A model generated the notes under the pieces. The model was given only the letters and a program-made list of their open reading frames with translations, made no database searches and was not told where the DNA came from. Positions 1 to 8,212 of a stretch of 64,000 nt of DNA are shown one piece after another. Origin of the DNA: Shimia gijangensis (GTDB lineage Bacteria; Pseudomonadota; Alphaproteobacteria; Rhodobacterales; Rhodobacteraceae); the NCBI RefSeq assembly GCF_900142085.1, contig NZ_FQZQ01000009.1, positions 1 to 64,000 of the forward strand. The letters are read 5' to 3'. The translations under genes and the position numbers were made by a program. The stretch's first letter is position 1, and each line of letters begins with the position of its first letter.

Positions 1-168
1 CTGTCTCATGTCCCACTCCTTGGTGGTTACGATGAGCCAGAAACACTCCCTTATCAAATCACCCTATTTGGACCCATAAGCGCTGACGTCAGACAGGCCC
101 GAGGTAGAGCAAGGACGGAAGTCACTGAAGAAGACAGCATTGGTGTTTGCAAGTTCATCGGTGACTAA
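1..168 (+). CDS. Possible 3' end of a gene cut by the window edge
   Basis: Frame 1 is open from the first base for 55 codons and closes with TAA at 166-168. The translation is mixed and charged, ending ...EEDSIGVCKFIGD, and is not obviously low-complexity, so it may be the C-terminus of a gene starting before the window. No family is recognised and 55 open codons can arise by chance. Confidence 0.25.
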   Translation: MSHVPLLGGYDEPETLPYQITLFGPISADVRQARGRARTEVTEEDSIGVCKFIGD

Positions 169-339
169 AAACGTCTTACAGGAGCTCACGGGGGCATTGA
201 GAAGGTTCGAAATTCAGGCCAAATAGACTTGGCGATTTGGGGAAGTCCGATTGGTGACCTTGCACGTTCCTAGTGCTCATTGGCACCGCCCGTAAGGGTC
301 GGACTCCCAAGGCCCTGCTAGCTTCACGTCCGGAAGAGG
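169..339. other. Non-coding stretch before the NYN nuclease gene
   Basis: Together with the doubtful 1-168 reading frame, this makes up the first 339 bases. I see no RNA gene, repeat pair or clear terminator. Base composition is mixed, with stop codons in every frame. It would be the 3' flank of the leftward gene that ends at 340. Confidence 0.4.
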
Positions 340-1113
340 CTAAGCCCGATGTTGTACCAGCTTAACCTCACCTTTCGAAATCATCAAACCCTTGCGCCAC
401 TGATTGCCCTTCATCACTGTTGGGTATTCTGGCGCATAATCGCGGAATAGATCGTTTGTCACAGCAAATGAAATTGGTAGGTGTTTCAAGCTCTCCAGAA
501 TAAATTTGTCCGCCTGTACTCCGCTAGGCACCACATAGATTTCATCTGTCTTCAGCCCAAAAATGTCCTCAAGCTCCGCCAATGAATGCAGTTGACCACT
601 TGGGAATGCTCCGTGATCGTTGAGCGTGTAAAAAATATTGGCATCAAAGAAACAAACGATACGATAGCCTTGTGTTCGAAGTTGATGCACGATCTCTCCG
701 AGTGGTTGCGCATCTTTTCCATTGTCGTGGCCAAAGTGGTAAATATTGCTACCATCAAATATGGCTGTTTTCGCATCCAACCGCAGATTGCGCATAAATC
801 CCTGACGATCATTTGCCAGCAATGAATGTATCTGGGGGTGCGCGTTTATTATTTCGGCCTTGCTGACTTGAAGTCGATGATAAACGATCAACCATAATGC
901 AATCAGCACTGCCAAAAGGACCACCATGATATTCCCCCCGATTTCGGGGCGCATCAAAAGCCACCATAAAAGCAAAGCTGAAATTGCCGTCAGCAGGGAA
1001 AAATTAAGCAGCGTAAGCACTGTGTTTCGCAACCACGCGCCAAATTCGAATCGAGGATTCTTGGATTCCACAGGCGCTAGCTTCTCGCCCAGTGTAATTG
1101 GGTTGTGCTTCAT
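340..1113 (-). CDS. Membrane-anchored NYN/Zc3h12a-like ribonuclease
   Basis: 257 aa. Two hydrophobic segments (about residues 31-53 and 60-79) are followed by a cytosolic domain with the metal-binding signature of the Zc3h12a-type NYN/PIN-like nucleases: AIFDGSNIYHFG with Asp120, CFFDANIFY about 40 residues later, and a late VTNDLFRDY segment. Members of this fold are Mg-dependent RNases, so a membrane-tethered RNA-cleaving enzyme is inferred; the substrate is unknown. The start ATG is at 1111-1113. It stands alone in AT-richer DNA with no partner gene, near the inferred island border at the tRNA-Phe gene. A role in RNA decay or defence is possible but unproven. Confidence 0.75.
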   Translation of the reverse strand: MKHNPITLGEKLAPVESKNPRFEFGAWLRNTVLTLLNFSLLTAISALLLWWLLMRPEIGGNIMVVLLAVLIALWLIVYHRLQVSKAEIINAHPQIHSLLANDRQGFMRNLRLDAKTAIFDGSNIYHFGHDNGKDAQPLGEIVHQLRTQGYRIVCFFDANIFYTLNDHGAFPSGQLHSLAELEDIFGLKTDEIYVVPSGVQADKFILESLKHLPISFAVTNDLFRDYAPEYPTVMKGNQWRKGLMISKGEVKLVQHRA

Positions 1114-1401
1114 AATGTGGCTCTGTCAAATACCTTTCGCAGGAACGTATCTCAGGATTTCAAAGAAAACCATAAGCTCTCAACCGCCGTTCGCAGAGGC
1201 GCTCACGTAGGTCGGCCAATGACTGAAAATCCTAGGCGTTTACTCGGCTTTTGTGAACATGATGGCATGTGAATAAATGTCGCCCAATTGCTGCATCCTG
1301 CACATTTAGACAAAAATTGCGAAATCTCTAGCTCTCACTGTGACTGAACGATTTTGAAACCTTAATAGTGCAATATTTTCTTCTACAATTTGGAGAAAAA
1401 A
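1114..1401. other. Intergenic region, likely divergent promoters
   Basis: 288 bases between the leftward nuclease gene and the rightward hypothetical gene. It is AT-rich near its right end and probably holds both promoters. No hexamer pair is convincing enough to call, and no inverted repeat stands out. Confidence 0.3.
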
Positions 1402-1722
1402 ATGAGGCTATCGACAAAGAAATACAATTTTGCTTGGAAAGTACTGGAGTTGATTTCGAGTTCAAATCAGGTGGAGAAATCCCGGATTGCCAATCTTGGT
1501 TGGTTTGGGATCAAGTTATCATGGAAAAATGACGTCGAGCTTGCTTGCGGTGAACTGGACGTTCAGCTGTGGTCTGGTAGCGAGGTAGATCCCGGTGCAC
1601 GGGAGATCGTTCTGGCTCCCTACAGGTCGCGGTTAGAAGACGAAGATCTGGTCGCCGAAATTGCAGACGATATTGAGCGGCACTGGGACCGAACTGCCGG
1701 AGTTCGAGAACTAGAGACATAA
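1402..1722 (+). CDS. Hypothetical protein of 106 aa
   Basis: I place the start at ATG 1402 because GGAG at 1392-1395 sits six bases upstream; an in-frame TTG at 1390 would add four residues but would use the ribosome-binding site itself as coding sequence. The product is small and soluble, with a basic N-terminus (KMRLSTKKYNFAW) and an acidic C-terminus (EDEDLVAEIADDIERHWD). No signal peptide, membrane segment or known motif is visible. It stands alone, in DNA that is AT-richer than the rest of the window. Function unknown. Confidence 0.5.
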   Translation: MRLSTKKYNFAWKVLELISSSNQVEKSRIANLGWFGIKLSWKNDVELACGELDVQLWSGSEVDPGAREIVLAPYRSRLEDEDLVAEIADDIERHWDRTAGVRELET

Positions 1723-2139
1723 AGAAAAGATCGGAAGCCCTTCCGCTCATTCTACGGGAGCGACAAAGGCAGAACTTTGCTGGGCACATTCCTAGTTCTT
1801 CAACTTATCCATTTTCAATTCCAAGGCAGGAATTTCAAGTTTGAACTTTTGGATTACTCTTTGAAAAAGAACCACATTCTGGCATGAGAAGAATTCTAAA
1901 GGCGGCAACCAGTCTATTGGACCGGATGCCCCTTTATCTCGATTGACGCGAACCGCGATTGAGGTACTGACAGGAGCGACGCCCTTCATCGCTGCGGAGC
2001 CATAGTTTCAACTTTCTGACTTCGCCCGTTTGTTTCGGTTGCGCCAACCGGAACCGTTGAAGAGCCCGTTTTGATAAGCTCCCGACCAGTCTTGTCCCTT
2101 GCATCGGCTTACCCATTTACGGGTGAAAAGGAGCCCGAA
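1723..2139. other. 417-base stretch with no supported gene
   Basis: Several short reading frames cross this stretch on the minus strand (for example 1792-1989, 65 codons), but none has a convincing ribosome-binding site or a recognisable product. It may be the decayed remains of island genes. No RNA gene or repeat pair was identified. Confidence 0.35.
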
Positions 2140-2535
2140 ATGAGCGCAAATTGCAGACTTAGACTTTACAAAGACAAGGCCCTGAGCGAGCCCAATCGGC
2201 CAATTTGGTCCGCCATAAAAAAAATCGGCAAACATCGCTTTCTCGTTCTTGGGCAATTCGAACTTTATTCCAAGTCAGATGGTGGCCTCTTTCTTGAATT
2301 CTTTCGAATTGGCAAGGGCAACAATGATTACAATCGTGGAAAGCTGGAGACACTAAAGCGCAGAAAGAAAGCAACCGATCCACATTTGTTCGGGTGTCTA
2401 AAAATCTTGGATAAAACCTTCACTGCGGCGGCTTGGATATGTCGTGACGAAAACCAGAAATACTTTCACCTTACACTTCTCAAAATAAAGGAAGCCGCTC
2501 ATGCTGAAGGCGGCGCCTTCAAATCTTCAAAGTGA
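2140..2535 (+). CDS. Hypothetical basic protein of 131 aa
   Basis: The ATG at 2140 is preceded by AAAGGAG at 2127-2133 with a six-base gap, so I prefer it to the earlier in-frame start at 2071. The product is rich in Lys and Arg (KDKALSE, SAIKKIGKHRF, LETLKRRKKATD), has no membrane segment and no recognised domain. It contains single Cys residues but no zinc-finger spacing. It is followed by a stem-loop with a T-run (2634-2652) that could end its transcript. Local DNA is AT-rich compared with the housekeeping block on the far side of the tRNA gene, consistent with recent acquisition. Function unknown. Confidence 0.55.
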   Translation: MSANCRLRLYKDKALSEPNRPIWSAIKKIGKHRFLVLGQFELYSKSDGGLFLEFFRIGKGNNDYNRGKLETLKRRKKATDPHLFGCLKILDKTFTAAAWICRDENQKYFHLTLLKIKEAAHAEGGAFKSSK

Positions 2536-2633
2536 GCTTGCACACAGGCTAAAAGTGCCGGACCTTAGAATGGGGCAGCGGTTATCTGAAACAACAAAGC
2601 CCGCTTGTCCAAATGCGCGGAGTGTCTGTAAGC

Positions 2634-2652
2634 GCTCGTGAACGAGCTTTTT
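2634..2652 (+). terminator. Intrinsic terminator candidate after the 131-aa gene
   Basis: GCTCG (2634-2638), loop TGAA, CGAGC (2643-2647), then five T. The stem is only 5 bp, or 6 bp with a 2-base loop, so it is weak but well placed. Confidence 0.45.
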
Positions 2653-2686
2653 AACCTAACAGAAATGTCAGTTAAAATGAGATCAA

Positions 2687-2706
2687 ATGGTACAGCGATG
2701 GTACAG
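2687..2706. repeat. Tandem 9-bp repeat ATGGTACAG with 11-bp period
   Basis: ATGGTACAG occurs at 2687-2695 and again at 2698-2706, that is, one helical turn apart, about 70 bases beyond the 3' end of the tRNA-Phe gene. Paired short direct repeats beside a tRNA 3' end resemble arm-type sites of a tyrosine recombinase. No integrase gene is visible in the window, so this is inference. Confidence 0.35.
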
Positions 2707-2773
2707 AAGCATTTTTTGCAAAATTTTATCGCAATCCATCTCACGTATTTTTCAATAATATCAAGGTGTTAAA

Positions 2774-2848
2774 TGGTGCCCAGGGGCGGAATCGAACCAC
2801 CGACACGAGGATTTTCAATCCACTGCTCTACCCCTGAGCTACCCGGGC
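2774..2848 (-). tRNA. tRNA-Phe (anticodon GAA)
   Basis: The minus strand folds as a 75-nt tRNA with encoded CCA (2774-2776). The acceptor GCCCGGG pairs with CCTGGGC through one G-U. The D-arm is GCTC/GAGC, the anticodon loop TTGAAAA carries GAA, and the T-arm is GGTGG-TTCGATT-CCGCC. The anticodon stem GTGGA/TCCTC has a U-U mismatch at its second pair. The gene lies 81 bases after the yacG stop on the same strand and may be co-transcribed with the infA-maf-RNase G-yacG block. Its 3' end borders the AT-rich accessory segment, as expected for an integration site. Confidence 0.95.
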
Positions 2849-2929
2849 ACCGGGGAATGGAAAAACCATTCGGGTTGCGGCGTTCTATGTCAGGTCTCGG
2901 GAGCTGTCCAGAGGGTTTTCGCAAAAAAG

Positions 2930-3112
2930 TCAGTGCAGGTGCGAGGAATTTCTGGTCAATTCTTCCAGGGCTTCCTGCTGCTCTTCAGGATCTTGCGATG
3001 GCACCGAATATTCGCCGTTGAACCAGCGCCCCAGATCGACATCTGCACAACGCTTTGAACAGAAGGGGCGAAAGACTTCGACGGTATCCTTTTTGCAGGT
3101 CGGGCAGCTCAT
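2930..3112 (-). CDS. yacG: DNA gyrase inhibitor YacG (zinc-finger protein)
   Basis: 60 aa starting MSCPTCKK, with the YacG zinc signature CPTC ... FCSKRC followed by DLGRWFNGEY, the conserved core of the family. In E. coli YacG binds GyrB and inhibits gyrase. The start is fixed by an ATGA overlap (3109-3112) with the end of the RNase G-like gene, implying translational coupling. The long in-frame upstream extension to 3181 lies inside that gene and is rejected. The acidic tail (SQDPEEQQEALEEL) is typical. Co-transcription with RNase G and Maf is likely. Confidence 0.93.
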   Translation of the reverse strand: MSCPTCKKDTVEVFRPFCSKRCADVDLGRWFNGEYSVPSQDPEEQQEALEELTRNSSHLH

Positions 3113-4134
3113 TGTAGAACTTCCGTGATCGGCAGGCGGGCGCGTTTGCGTTGAAGTTCGAAGTGGCCCAGAGGCGTCCACCCAACCGAAGTCGTCTCAA
3201 TGGAATCAGCCCGGAACGCAGCCCTAAGCGCGCTTTCAAATGCACGGCGGTCTTTCTTGGGCATTGGTGCAACATCCAGTGTGATCTGCCCCCCCAGCCC
3301 ACGCAACCGCAGTTGGCGCGGCAATTCGCGAGCGGTTGCCATATTGGCCTTGAGCCCTGCGGCTGGAGATGTGTCCGCACCCGTGTTCACATCCACTGCG
3401 ACGAGCGCGCGTGTGGGTTCTATGAACAAGGACGCGCCGCCGCCCAAGGACACGGAAATGTCTTTGACATGTTCCAGGGCATCCAGCACGCCATGAGTAT
3501 CAAAACTGCCTTCGTCCGTGACCACTTCGGCATCCACGGCCCATTCACGCCACGCCTCAAGGTGCGGTCCGTCACCGTCGGTCAGTTTCTCCATCGGCCC
3601 TTGGGCGTCTCCTGCCACTTGTTCGGCCAGAGAGAGCATGGCAGCGATATCCTCCGCAATCTCATCTGCATCACCTTCCACGCAGGAAGAGCGCAGGATG
3701 AGCCCCATAGAATTGTCTTCGTCCATCACCTCGTGAACAAGCCCGCGAAGCATGTCTCGCACGTCGTCATCTCGGATAGAGCGGCTGATGTTACGACCCG
3801 GTGCGCCGGGAGTGGCAATCGCATAGCGGCTTTTGAACAGGATTTTTTGGGTGACCGGAATGGCCTTGCCATCTTCGGCATAGCCGGTGACCTGCACCAA
3901 AATAGTTTGGCCGGGCGACAGGCCTTTGACCTGACGCAGAAAGGCCGGGCCATCAGGGGTCTTGAGAAACATGCCGCCCTGACCTTTGACCGGTCGATCT
4001 GCAATCGCGCGATAAATCGTGCCGGGGCGCGGGGCGTCGGCATCTACCAAAAGGTCTTCGAGCTTGCCATCCACCATGAGGGCGGCAGCCTCGCGTCCGT
4101 TCAGGTGGTCGAGAATGATCTGACTGCCCTTCAT
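3109..4134 (-). CDS. rng: Ribonuclease E/G family protein, short form
   Basis: 341 aa. It has an N-terminal S1-like region, then the RNase E/G catalytic core with VDVNTG (Asp248) and [11 protein letters not shown] (Asp287), which align with the two Mg ligands of E. coli RNase E (Asp303 and Asp346). The protein stops after [15 protein letters not shown], just before the point where RNase E and G normally carry the CPxCxG zinc-link, so it lacks the zinc-link and the small domain. Likely an endoribonuclease in rRNA or mRNA processing. It overlaps maf upstream (ATGA at 4131-4134) and yacG downstream (ATGA at 3109-3112). Whether it is active as a dimer without the zinc-link is not known from sequence. 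Confidence 0.9.
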   Translation of the reverse strand: MKGSQIILDHLNGREAAALMVDGKLEDLLVDADAPRPGTIYRAIADRPVKGQGGMFLKTPDGPAFLRQVKGLSPGQTILVQVTGYAEDGKAIPVTQKILFKSRYAIATPGAPGRNISRSIRDDDVRDMLRGLVHEVMDEDNSMGLILRSSCVEGDADEIAEDIAAMLSLAEQVAGDAQGPMEKLTDGDGPHLEAWREWAVDAEVVTDEGSFDTHGVLDALEHVKDISVSLGGGASLFIEPTRALVAVDVNTGADTSPAAGLKANMATARELPRQLRLRGLGGQITLDVAPMPKKDRRAFESALRAAFRADSIETTSVGWTPLGHFELQRKRARLPITEVLQ

Positions 4135-4709
4135 GATCTGTCCTTATAAAGAGGGTATCCAGCGGCTTGCAAAAGCGTCGCTGTCTCAGCGACAGGCAAG
4201 CCCATTATGGCTGAAAATGAGCCACTGATCCACGGGATGAAAGCACCGGCAGGGCCTTGGATGGCATAGCCACCTGCCTTGCCGCGCCAATCGTCGGAGG
4301 CCAGATAAGCGTTCAGTTCATCATTCGAGAGGCGTTTCATTTTGACGTCACTGACCACGGCGCGTTCCCACATCTGATCGCCACGTCTCACGGCAACTGC
4401 CGTGATCACACGGTGACGTCTCCCGCCAAGAGAAATCAAAAACTCGGCTGCCTGACCCGCGTCGCGGGGTTTGCCAAGAATGCGGCGTCCCAAAGCAACC
4501 GTCGTGTCTGCACAAAGCACGATATCACCGCGATCCGCCTGCACAGCCAGCGCCTTTTCATGCGCGATGCGCGCGCAATAGGGGCGTGGCAATTCACCTT
4601 TGAGGGGGTCTTCGTCAATATCGGGGGGGCGGATGTCATCTGCCACCACACCGATCTGAGCGAGCAATTCCTTGCGGCGCGGGCTGCCGGAGCCGAGGAT
4701 AAGCTTCAT
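4131..4709 (-). CDS. maf: Maf family nucleoside triphosphate pyrophosphatase
   Basis: 192 aa with the Maf signature at the N-terminus ([14 protein letters not shown]) and the conserved [27 protein letters not shown] and [13 protein letters not shown] blocks. Maf proteins hydrolyse non-canonical or modified NTPs to the monophosphate and PPi (housecleaning) and affect septum formation in some bacteria. The length is normal for the family. It follows infA by 43 bases and overlaps the RNase G gene by ATGA, so it sits in a translation/RNA operon. Which Maf subfamily (dTTP/UTP or m7GTP) it belongs to cannot be settled by eye. Confidence 0.93.
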   Translation of the reverse strand: MKLILGSGSPRRKELLAQIGVVADDIRPPDIDEDPLKGELPRPYCARIAHEKALAVQADRGDIVLCADTTVALGRRILGKPRDAGQAAEFLISLGGRRHRVITAVAVRRGDQMWERAVVSDVKMKRLSNDELNAYLASDDWRGKAGGYAIQGPAGAFIPWISGSFSAIMGLPVAETATLLQAAGYPLYKDRS

Positions 4710-4752
4710 GCCTTCGGTCCTGTCTGTTGCCGCGCCACCAGGGCTTTGGCGC

Positions 4753-4971
4753 TTATTTAAAGCGATAGTTGATCCGACCCTTGGTCAGATCATAGGGGGT
4801 CATTTCCACCTGTACTTTGTCGCCTGCCAGAACCCGAATGCGGTTCTTGCGCATCTTACCTGCCGTATGTGCGATAATCTCATGGCCGTTCTCAAGCTCG
4901 ACCCGAAATGTCGCATTGGGCAGGAGTTCCTTTACGACGCCGGGAAATTCGAGCAGTTCTTCCTTGGCCAT
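4753..4971 (-). CDS. infA: Translation initiation factor IF-1
   Basis: 72 aa, beginning [19 protein letters not shown] and ending [15 protein letters not shown], a textbook single S1/OB-fold IF-1. It binds the A-site of the 30S subunit with IF-2 and IF-3. The start is the ATG at 4969-4971 with GGAGAA just upstream on the minus strand; the longer in-frame reading to 5106 is rejected. First gene of the infA-maf-RNase G-yacG set. Confidence 0.97.
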   Translation of the reverse strand: MAKEELLEFPGVVKELLPNATFRVELENGHEIIAHTAGKMRKNRIRVLAGDKVQVEMTPYDLTKGRINYRFK

Positions 4972-5051
4972 GTTTTCTCCTTCACAAAACACCCGCCAAT
5001 CGCGGGCTGCCCTTAAATGGGCCGAAACGCTCTGATTTTCAAGGGCGATTC

Positions 5052-5930
5052 TCAGGTGAGTGGGGAATATGTGACCTCTTGGTGACGTGGCTCTTGTTCG
5101 CCCCAATGATGCCGGTTCAGAACCCGGCCATCTGCCCGCACATTGGCAATCGCATCAAGGTCGGCTTCGCCATAGGTCCAACCCGGCGTATTCATCCGGC
5201 CCTCGGCGATCACGCCTGTTTGAGGAAAGCCTACATCGGGAGGAGCAAAGATGCCGCCCATGCCGGTTGTGACCCCTACGGCCTCGGACCAGCCGGTGGT
5301 GCCACACAAGGATGCCATGGCCGTCACGCATTGGTTTTCAAGCGCACGGGCCATCGATCCAAGCCGCACCCGCCAATAGCCGGACAGGGCTTCGGTACAG
5401 GAGGGCGACAGGATCACATCGCAGTCTGACAAGGCCCGGCCAAGCAGGGGAAATTCACTGTCATAACAGATCAACACGCCGATTTTACCCAACGTCGTCT
5501 CAAATATCTTGAGCGACCCGCCAGAGACCACATTCCAAGGATCGCGTTCGAACTGCGTCATGATCTGCTTGTCCTGAAAATCGACCTTGCCATCTGGCGT
5601 GAAGAAATAGGCGCGGTTGACCGGGCGGGTACCGCCATCAAAAATCGGGGCGGATCCACCAAGGATATGGACGCCCGCTTCGGACGCGAGCCGTTCATGC
5701 AGAGCATTGGCCTCATCCATCTTCTCGGACACCGAAAACAAGGATTTCTCAAGATCATCTGCCACGTCAAATCCATCAAGCGTGGCCAATTCCATGGCAG
5801 CGTACTCTGGAAACACCAACAGTTCCGCTCCCTGCCCGGCGGCATCTGACACCCACCGGGCAATTTTTTCTTCATAGTGCGCCCAATTGTCCAAAGTGCT
5901 GAGCGGATAGGCGGCGGTGGCGATTTTCAT
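5052..5930 (-). CDS. Carbon-nitrogen hydrolase (nitrilase superfamily)
   Basis: 292 aa with the complete Glu-Lys-Cys triad of the superfamily: Glu42 (VFPEYA), Lys121 (QDKQIM) and Cys155 (LICYDSEFP). It therefore hydrolyses a C-N bond, probably of an amide or N-carbamoyl compound; the substrate cannot be named. No signal peptide. The start ATG at 5928-5930 has GGAG six bases upstream. It stands between infA and sfsA on the same strand but with spacing that allows its own promoter. Confidence 0.88.
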   Translation of the reverse strand: MKIATAAYPLSTLDNWAHYEEKIARWVSDAAGQGAELLVFPEYAAMELATLDGFDVADDLEKSLFSVSEKMDEANALHERLASEAGVHILGGSAPIFDGGTRPVNRAYFFTPDGKVDFQDKQIMTQFERDPWNVVSGGSLKIFETTLGKIGVLICYDSEFPLLGRALSDCDVILSPSCTEALSGYWRVRLGSMARALENQCVTAMASLCGTTGWSEAVGVTTGMGGIFAPPDVGFPQTGVIAEGRMNTPGWTYGEADLDAIANVRADGRVLNRHHWGEQEPRHQEVTYSPLT

Positions 5931-6009
5931 GAGAACTCCGGGACGTGGTTGGTGGGTTTATCGGAACGTGCCCTATTTCCATGCGCCTGTCACATGTTTC
6001 GAAACGGGT

Positions 6010-6714
6010 TTACCCCCACGCGAAGGGCAAAGGTTTTCCGATGTCGACACCTTCGGGCGAAATCACGCAATCATAGGCCATCACATCGACCCCGGCGGCG
6101 CGGGCTCCGGCAAAGGCGGCGGCGTAAGTGGGATCAATATCGTCCGCAAGCGTGACACTGTCGATGTCGGTGCGCTGCACCAGATAGAACATCATCGCGT
6201 GATGTCCTTCGGCGACCATCTGTTGCAATTCCCGCAAGTGTTTGGTGCCGCGCGCTGTGACGCTGTCGGGAAACTCGCCCAAACCCTTTTGCCGTGAAAG
6301 GGTCACGCATTTCACCTCGACATAAAGGTCCGGGCCGTTGCCGGACAAAAGGAAGTCGACCCGGCTGTTTTCACCATATTTCACTTCTGCGCGCACGACT
6401 GGATGCGCGGCCAGCTCGGGGATTTGCCGGGCCAGAAGCGCGGATTTCAGGGCGCGATTGGGCACCGAGGTATCCACCCCGGTGAAATGGCCGTTTTCAT
6501 GGTCAACCAACCGCCAGCCGTATTTTAGCTTTTTCTTGGGATCATCGTTCGGCTCCAGCCAGATCCGAAGTCCTGAATCCTTTAGACCCAACATGCTGCC
6601 GGGATTGGCACAATGAGCGGTAACCTCGCGGCCATCTTCGAGCCGAACATCAGCCAGAAAGCGTTTGTAGCGGCGGATCAGCACTGCGGGCACAAGAGGG
6701 GTTTGAAAGCGCAT
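6010..6714 (-). CDS. sfsA: SfsA family DNA/RNA nuclease
   Basis: 234 aa matching SfsA over its whole length: N-terminal OB-like part (LIRRYKRFLADVRLEDG, AHCANPGSM) and a nuclease-like core with SRVDFLL and the DLYVEVKCVTL block. SfsA was first described as a sugar-fermentation stimulation protein in E. coli and is now treated as a nuclease-fold DNA-binding protein. The start at 6714 diverges from the MoCF-domain gene at 6760, leaving a 45-base shared upstream region. Confidence 0.93.
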   Translation of the reverse strand: MRFQTPLVPAVLIRRYKRFLADVRLEDGREVTAHCANPGSMLGLKDSGLRIWLEPNDDPKKKLKYGWRLVDHENGHFTGVDTSVPNRALKSALLARQIPELAAHPVVRAEVKYGENSRVDFLLSGNGPDLYVEVKCVTLSRQKGLGEFPDSVTARGTKHLRELQQMVAEGHHAMMFYLVQRTDIDSVTLADDIDPTYAAAFAGARAAGVDVMAYDCVISPEGVDIGKPLPFAWG

Positions 6715-6759
6715 GTGCCAGCCCTATACCTGCGGATAAGATCTGACAAGGAGAGCGCA

Positions 6760-7479
6760 ATGCCCAACCCCACCGCAGCCATGCTGGTTATCGGAGATGA
6801 AATTCTCTCGGGGCGCACACGCGATGCCAATATGTATTTTTTGGCCGGTGAGCTGACCAAGCAGGGGATCACACTGGCTGAAGTGCGTGTGGTCGGTGAC
6901 GAAAGCGACGACATCATCTCGGCGGTTCGGGCGTTATCGAAACGTTATGATACGGTGTTCACCAGTGGAGGTATTGGCCCGACACACGATGACATCACAG
7001 CCGATTGCATCGCTGCGGCCTTTGACCGGCACATTGATGTGCGTGACGATGCGCGTGCGTTGCTGGCAGCGCATTACGAAAATACAGGATCTGAATTGAA
7101 CGAGGCGCGTCTGCGCATGGCGCGCATTCCAGACGGAGCAGGCCTGATTGAAAACCCGGTTTCGGTGGCTCCGGGATTCACGGTTGATAATGTGCATGTC
7201 ATGGCCGGAGTGCCTTCGGTATTCCAAGCCATGGTCGCGTCTGTTTTGCCAAATCTGACAGGGGGCGCACCGCTGTTATCGCAATCCTTGCGGATTGATC
7301 ACGGGGAAGGTGATATTGCAGGGCCTTTAGCGGCACTGGCGCGTAAGTATGACGACCTGTCTATCGGGTCCTACCCGTTTCAGAAAAATGGCGCTTATGG
7401 ATCAAATATCGTCATCCGTGGCACAGATGGTTCTCGCATTGATGCTGCGATGACCCAACTTGCAGGGATGTTTCCATGA
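6760..7479 (+). CDS. Competence/damage-inducible protein A-like, MoCF domain
   Basis: 239 aa from ATG 6760, preceded by AAGGAGA; the upstream in-frame extension overlaps sfsA antisense and is rejected. The protein is a molybdopterin-binding (MoaB/MogA/CinA N-terminal) domain: AAMLVIGDEILSGRTRDANMY, FTSGGIGPTHDDIT, and ENPVSVAPGF with VMAGVPSVFQAM. It lacks the C-terminal PncC-type deamidase domain of full CinA. A role in nucleotide or pterin metabolism is likely but not specific. It overlaps the GNAT gene by ATGA (7476-7479). Confidence 0.9.
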   Translation: MPNPTAAMLVIGDEILSGRTRDANMYFLAGELTKQGITLAEVRVVGDESDDIISAVRALSKRYDTVFTSGGIGPTHDDITADCIAAAFDRHIDVRDDARALLAAHYENTGSELNEARLRMARIPDGAGLIENPVSVAPGFTVDNVHVMAGVPSVFQAMVASVLPNLTGGAPLLSQSLRIDHGEGDIAGPLAALARKYDDLSIGSYPFQKNGAYGSNIVIRGTDGSRIDAAMTQLAGMFP

Positions 7480-8201
7480 GTTTGCCAGATGCAAAAAAAC
7501 TCTACGATGTTATCGACGCCACTTGGCCGTCAGCAAGTAAACTTACCTGTGGACCGTTTATTATAGGCGATGGTCAGGATGGCGGTAAACGCGTGTCCTC
7601 GGCCACAGCAACGGGCCCGTTTCAGGACACTGACATTGATGCCGCCGAAGTTGCGATGCGTAAAATCGACCAGACGCCGCTGTTTCAAATTCGCGAGGGC
7701 GACGAAGCTCTGGATGCCGCGTTGTCGGCACGCGGTTACGAGATCATCGACCCGGTCACGATGTACGCCATTGAGGCGGAAAAGCTGACCAGCGAACGCC
7801 CCCCACGCACAGCGGCTATTGAGACCACCGGACCGCTAAACATTATGCGCGAAATCTGGGCCTCGGGGGGGCTTGGCCCCGGTCGGGTTGAGGTTATGAA
7901 CCGTGCCTGCAGGCCCAAGGCCGGTTTCGTGTCGCGGTGGAATGACAAACCCGCCGGATCAAGCTTTGTCGCGATGCACGATGGAGTTTCCATGGTGCAT
8001 GCAATTGAGATTGTGCCCTTTCAGCGTCGTCAGGGCGTGGCCCGCTGGCTGATGATCCGCGCCGCTTTTTGGACGCTGGACAATGGCGGAGACACGCTCA
8101 CGGTGATTTGCACCTCAGCAAACACTGCGGCAAACAGCTTATATTCTTCCCTCGGCATGTTTGTTGTGGGACAATACCACTATCGTATTCTACCTGACTG
8201 A
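7476..8201 (+). CDS. GNAT family N-acetyltransferase
   Basis: 241 aa. The C-terminal half has the GNAT fold: MVHAIEIVPFQRRQGVARWLMIRAA corresponds to strand 4 and the acetyl-CoA pyrophosphate loop (Q-R-R-Q-G-V-A), followed by ANTAANSLYSSLGM. The N-terminal half is divergent and may set the acceptor, which is unknown. Translationally coupled (ATGA) to the MoCF-domain gene and 11 bases before the AhpD-like gene, so probably a co-transcribed set. Confidence 0.88.
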   Translation: MSLPDAKKLYDVIDATWPSASKLTCGPFIIGDGQDGGKRVSSATATGPFQDTDIDAAEVAMRKIDQTPLFQIREGDEALDAALSARGYEIIDPVTMYAIEAEKLTSERPPRTAAIETTGPLNIMREIWASGGLGPGRVEVMNRACRPKAGFVSRWNDKPAGSSFVAMHDGVSMVHAIEIVPFQRRQGVARWLMIRAAFWTLDNGGDTLTVICTSANTAANSLYSSLGMFVVGQYHYRILPD

Positions 8202-8212
8202 GAGGACTTCTG

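Noticed and set aside
1792-1989. 65-codon minus-strand frame in the accessory segment
   Set aside because: No ribosome-binding site, no recognised product, and similar lengths occur by chance; listed only as part of a gap.
2773-3021. 82-aa frame beginning MVPRGGIEPPTRG across the tRNA gene
   Set aside because: It is the complementary-strand reading of tRNA-Phe, a frequently mis-annotated artefact, and runs on into yacG antisense.
3151-4149. 332-codon open frame on the plus strand
   Set aside because: Complete antisense of the RNase G gene, no recognisable product; high-GC genes often leave such shadows.
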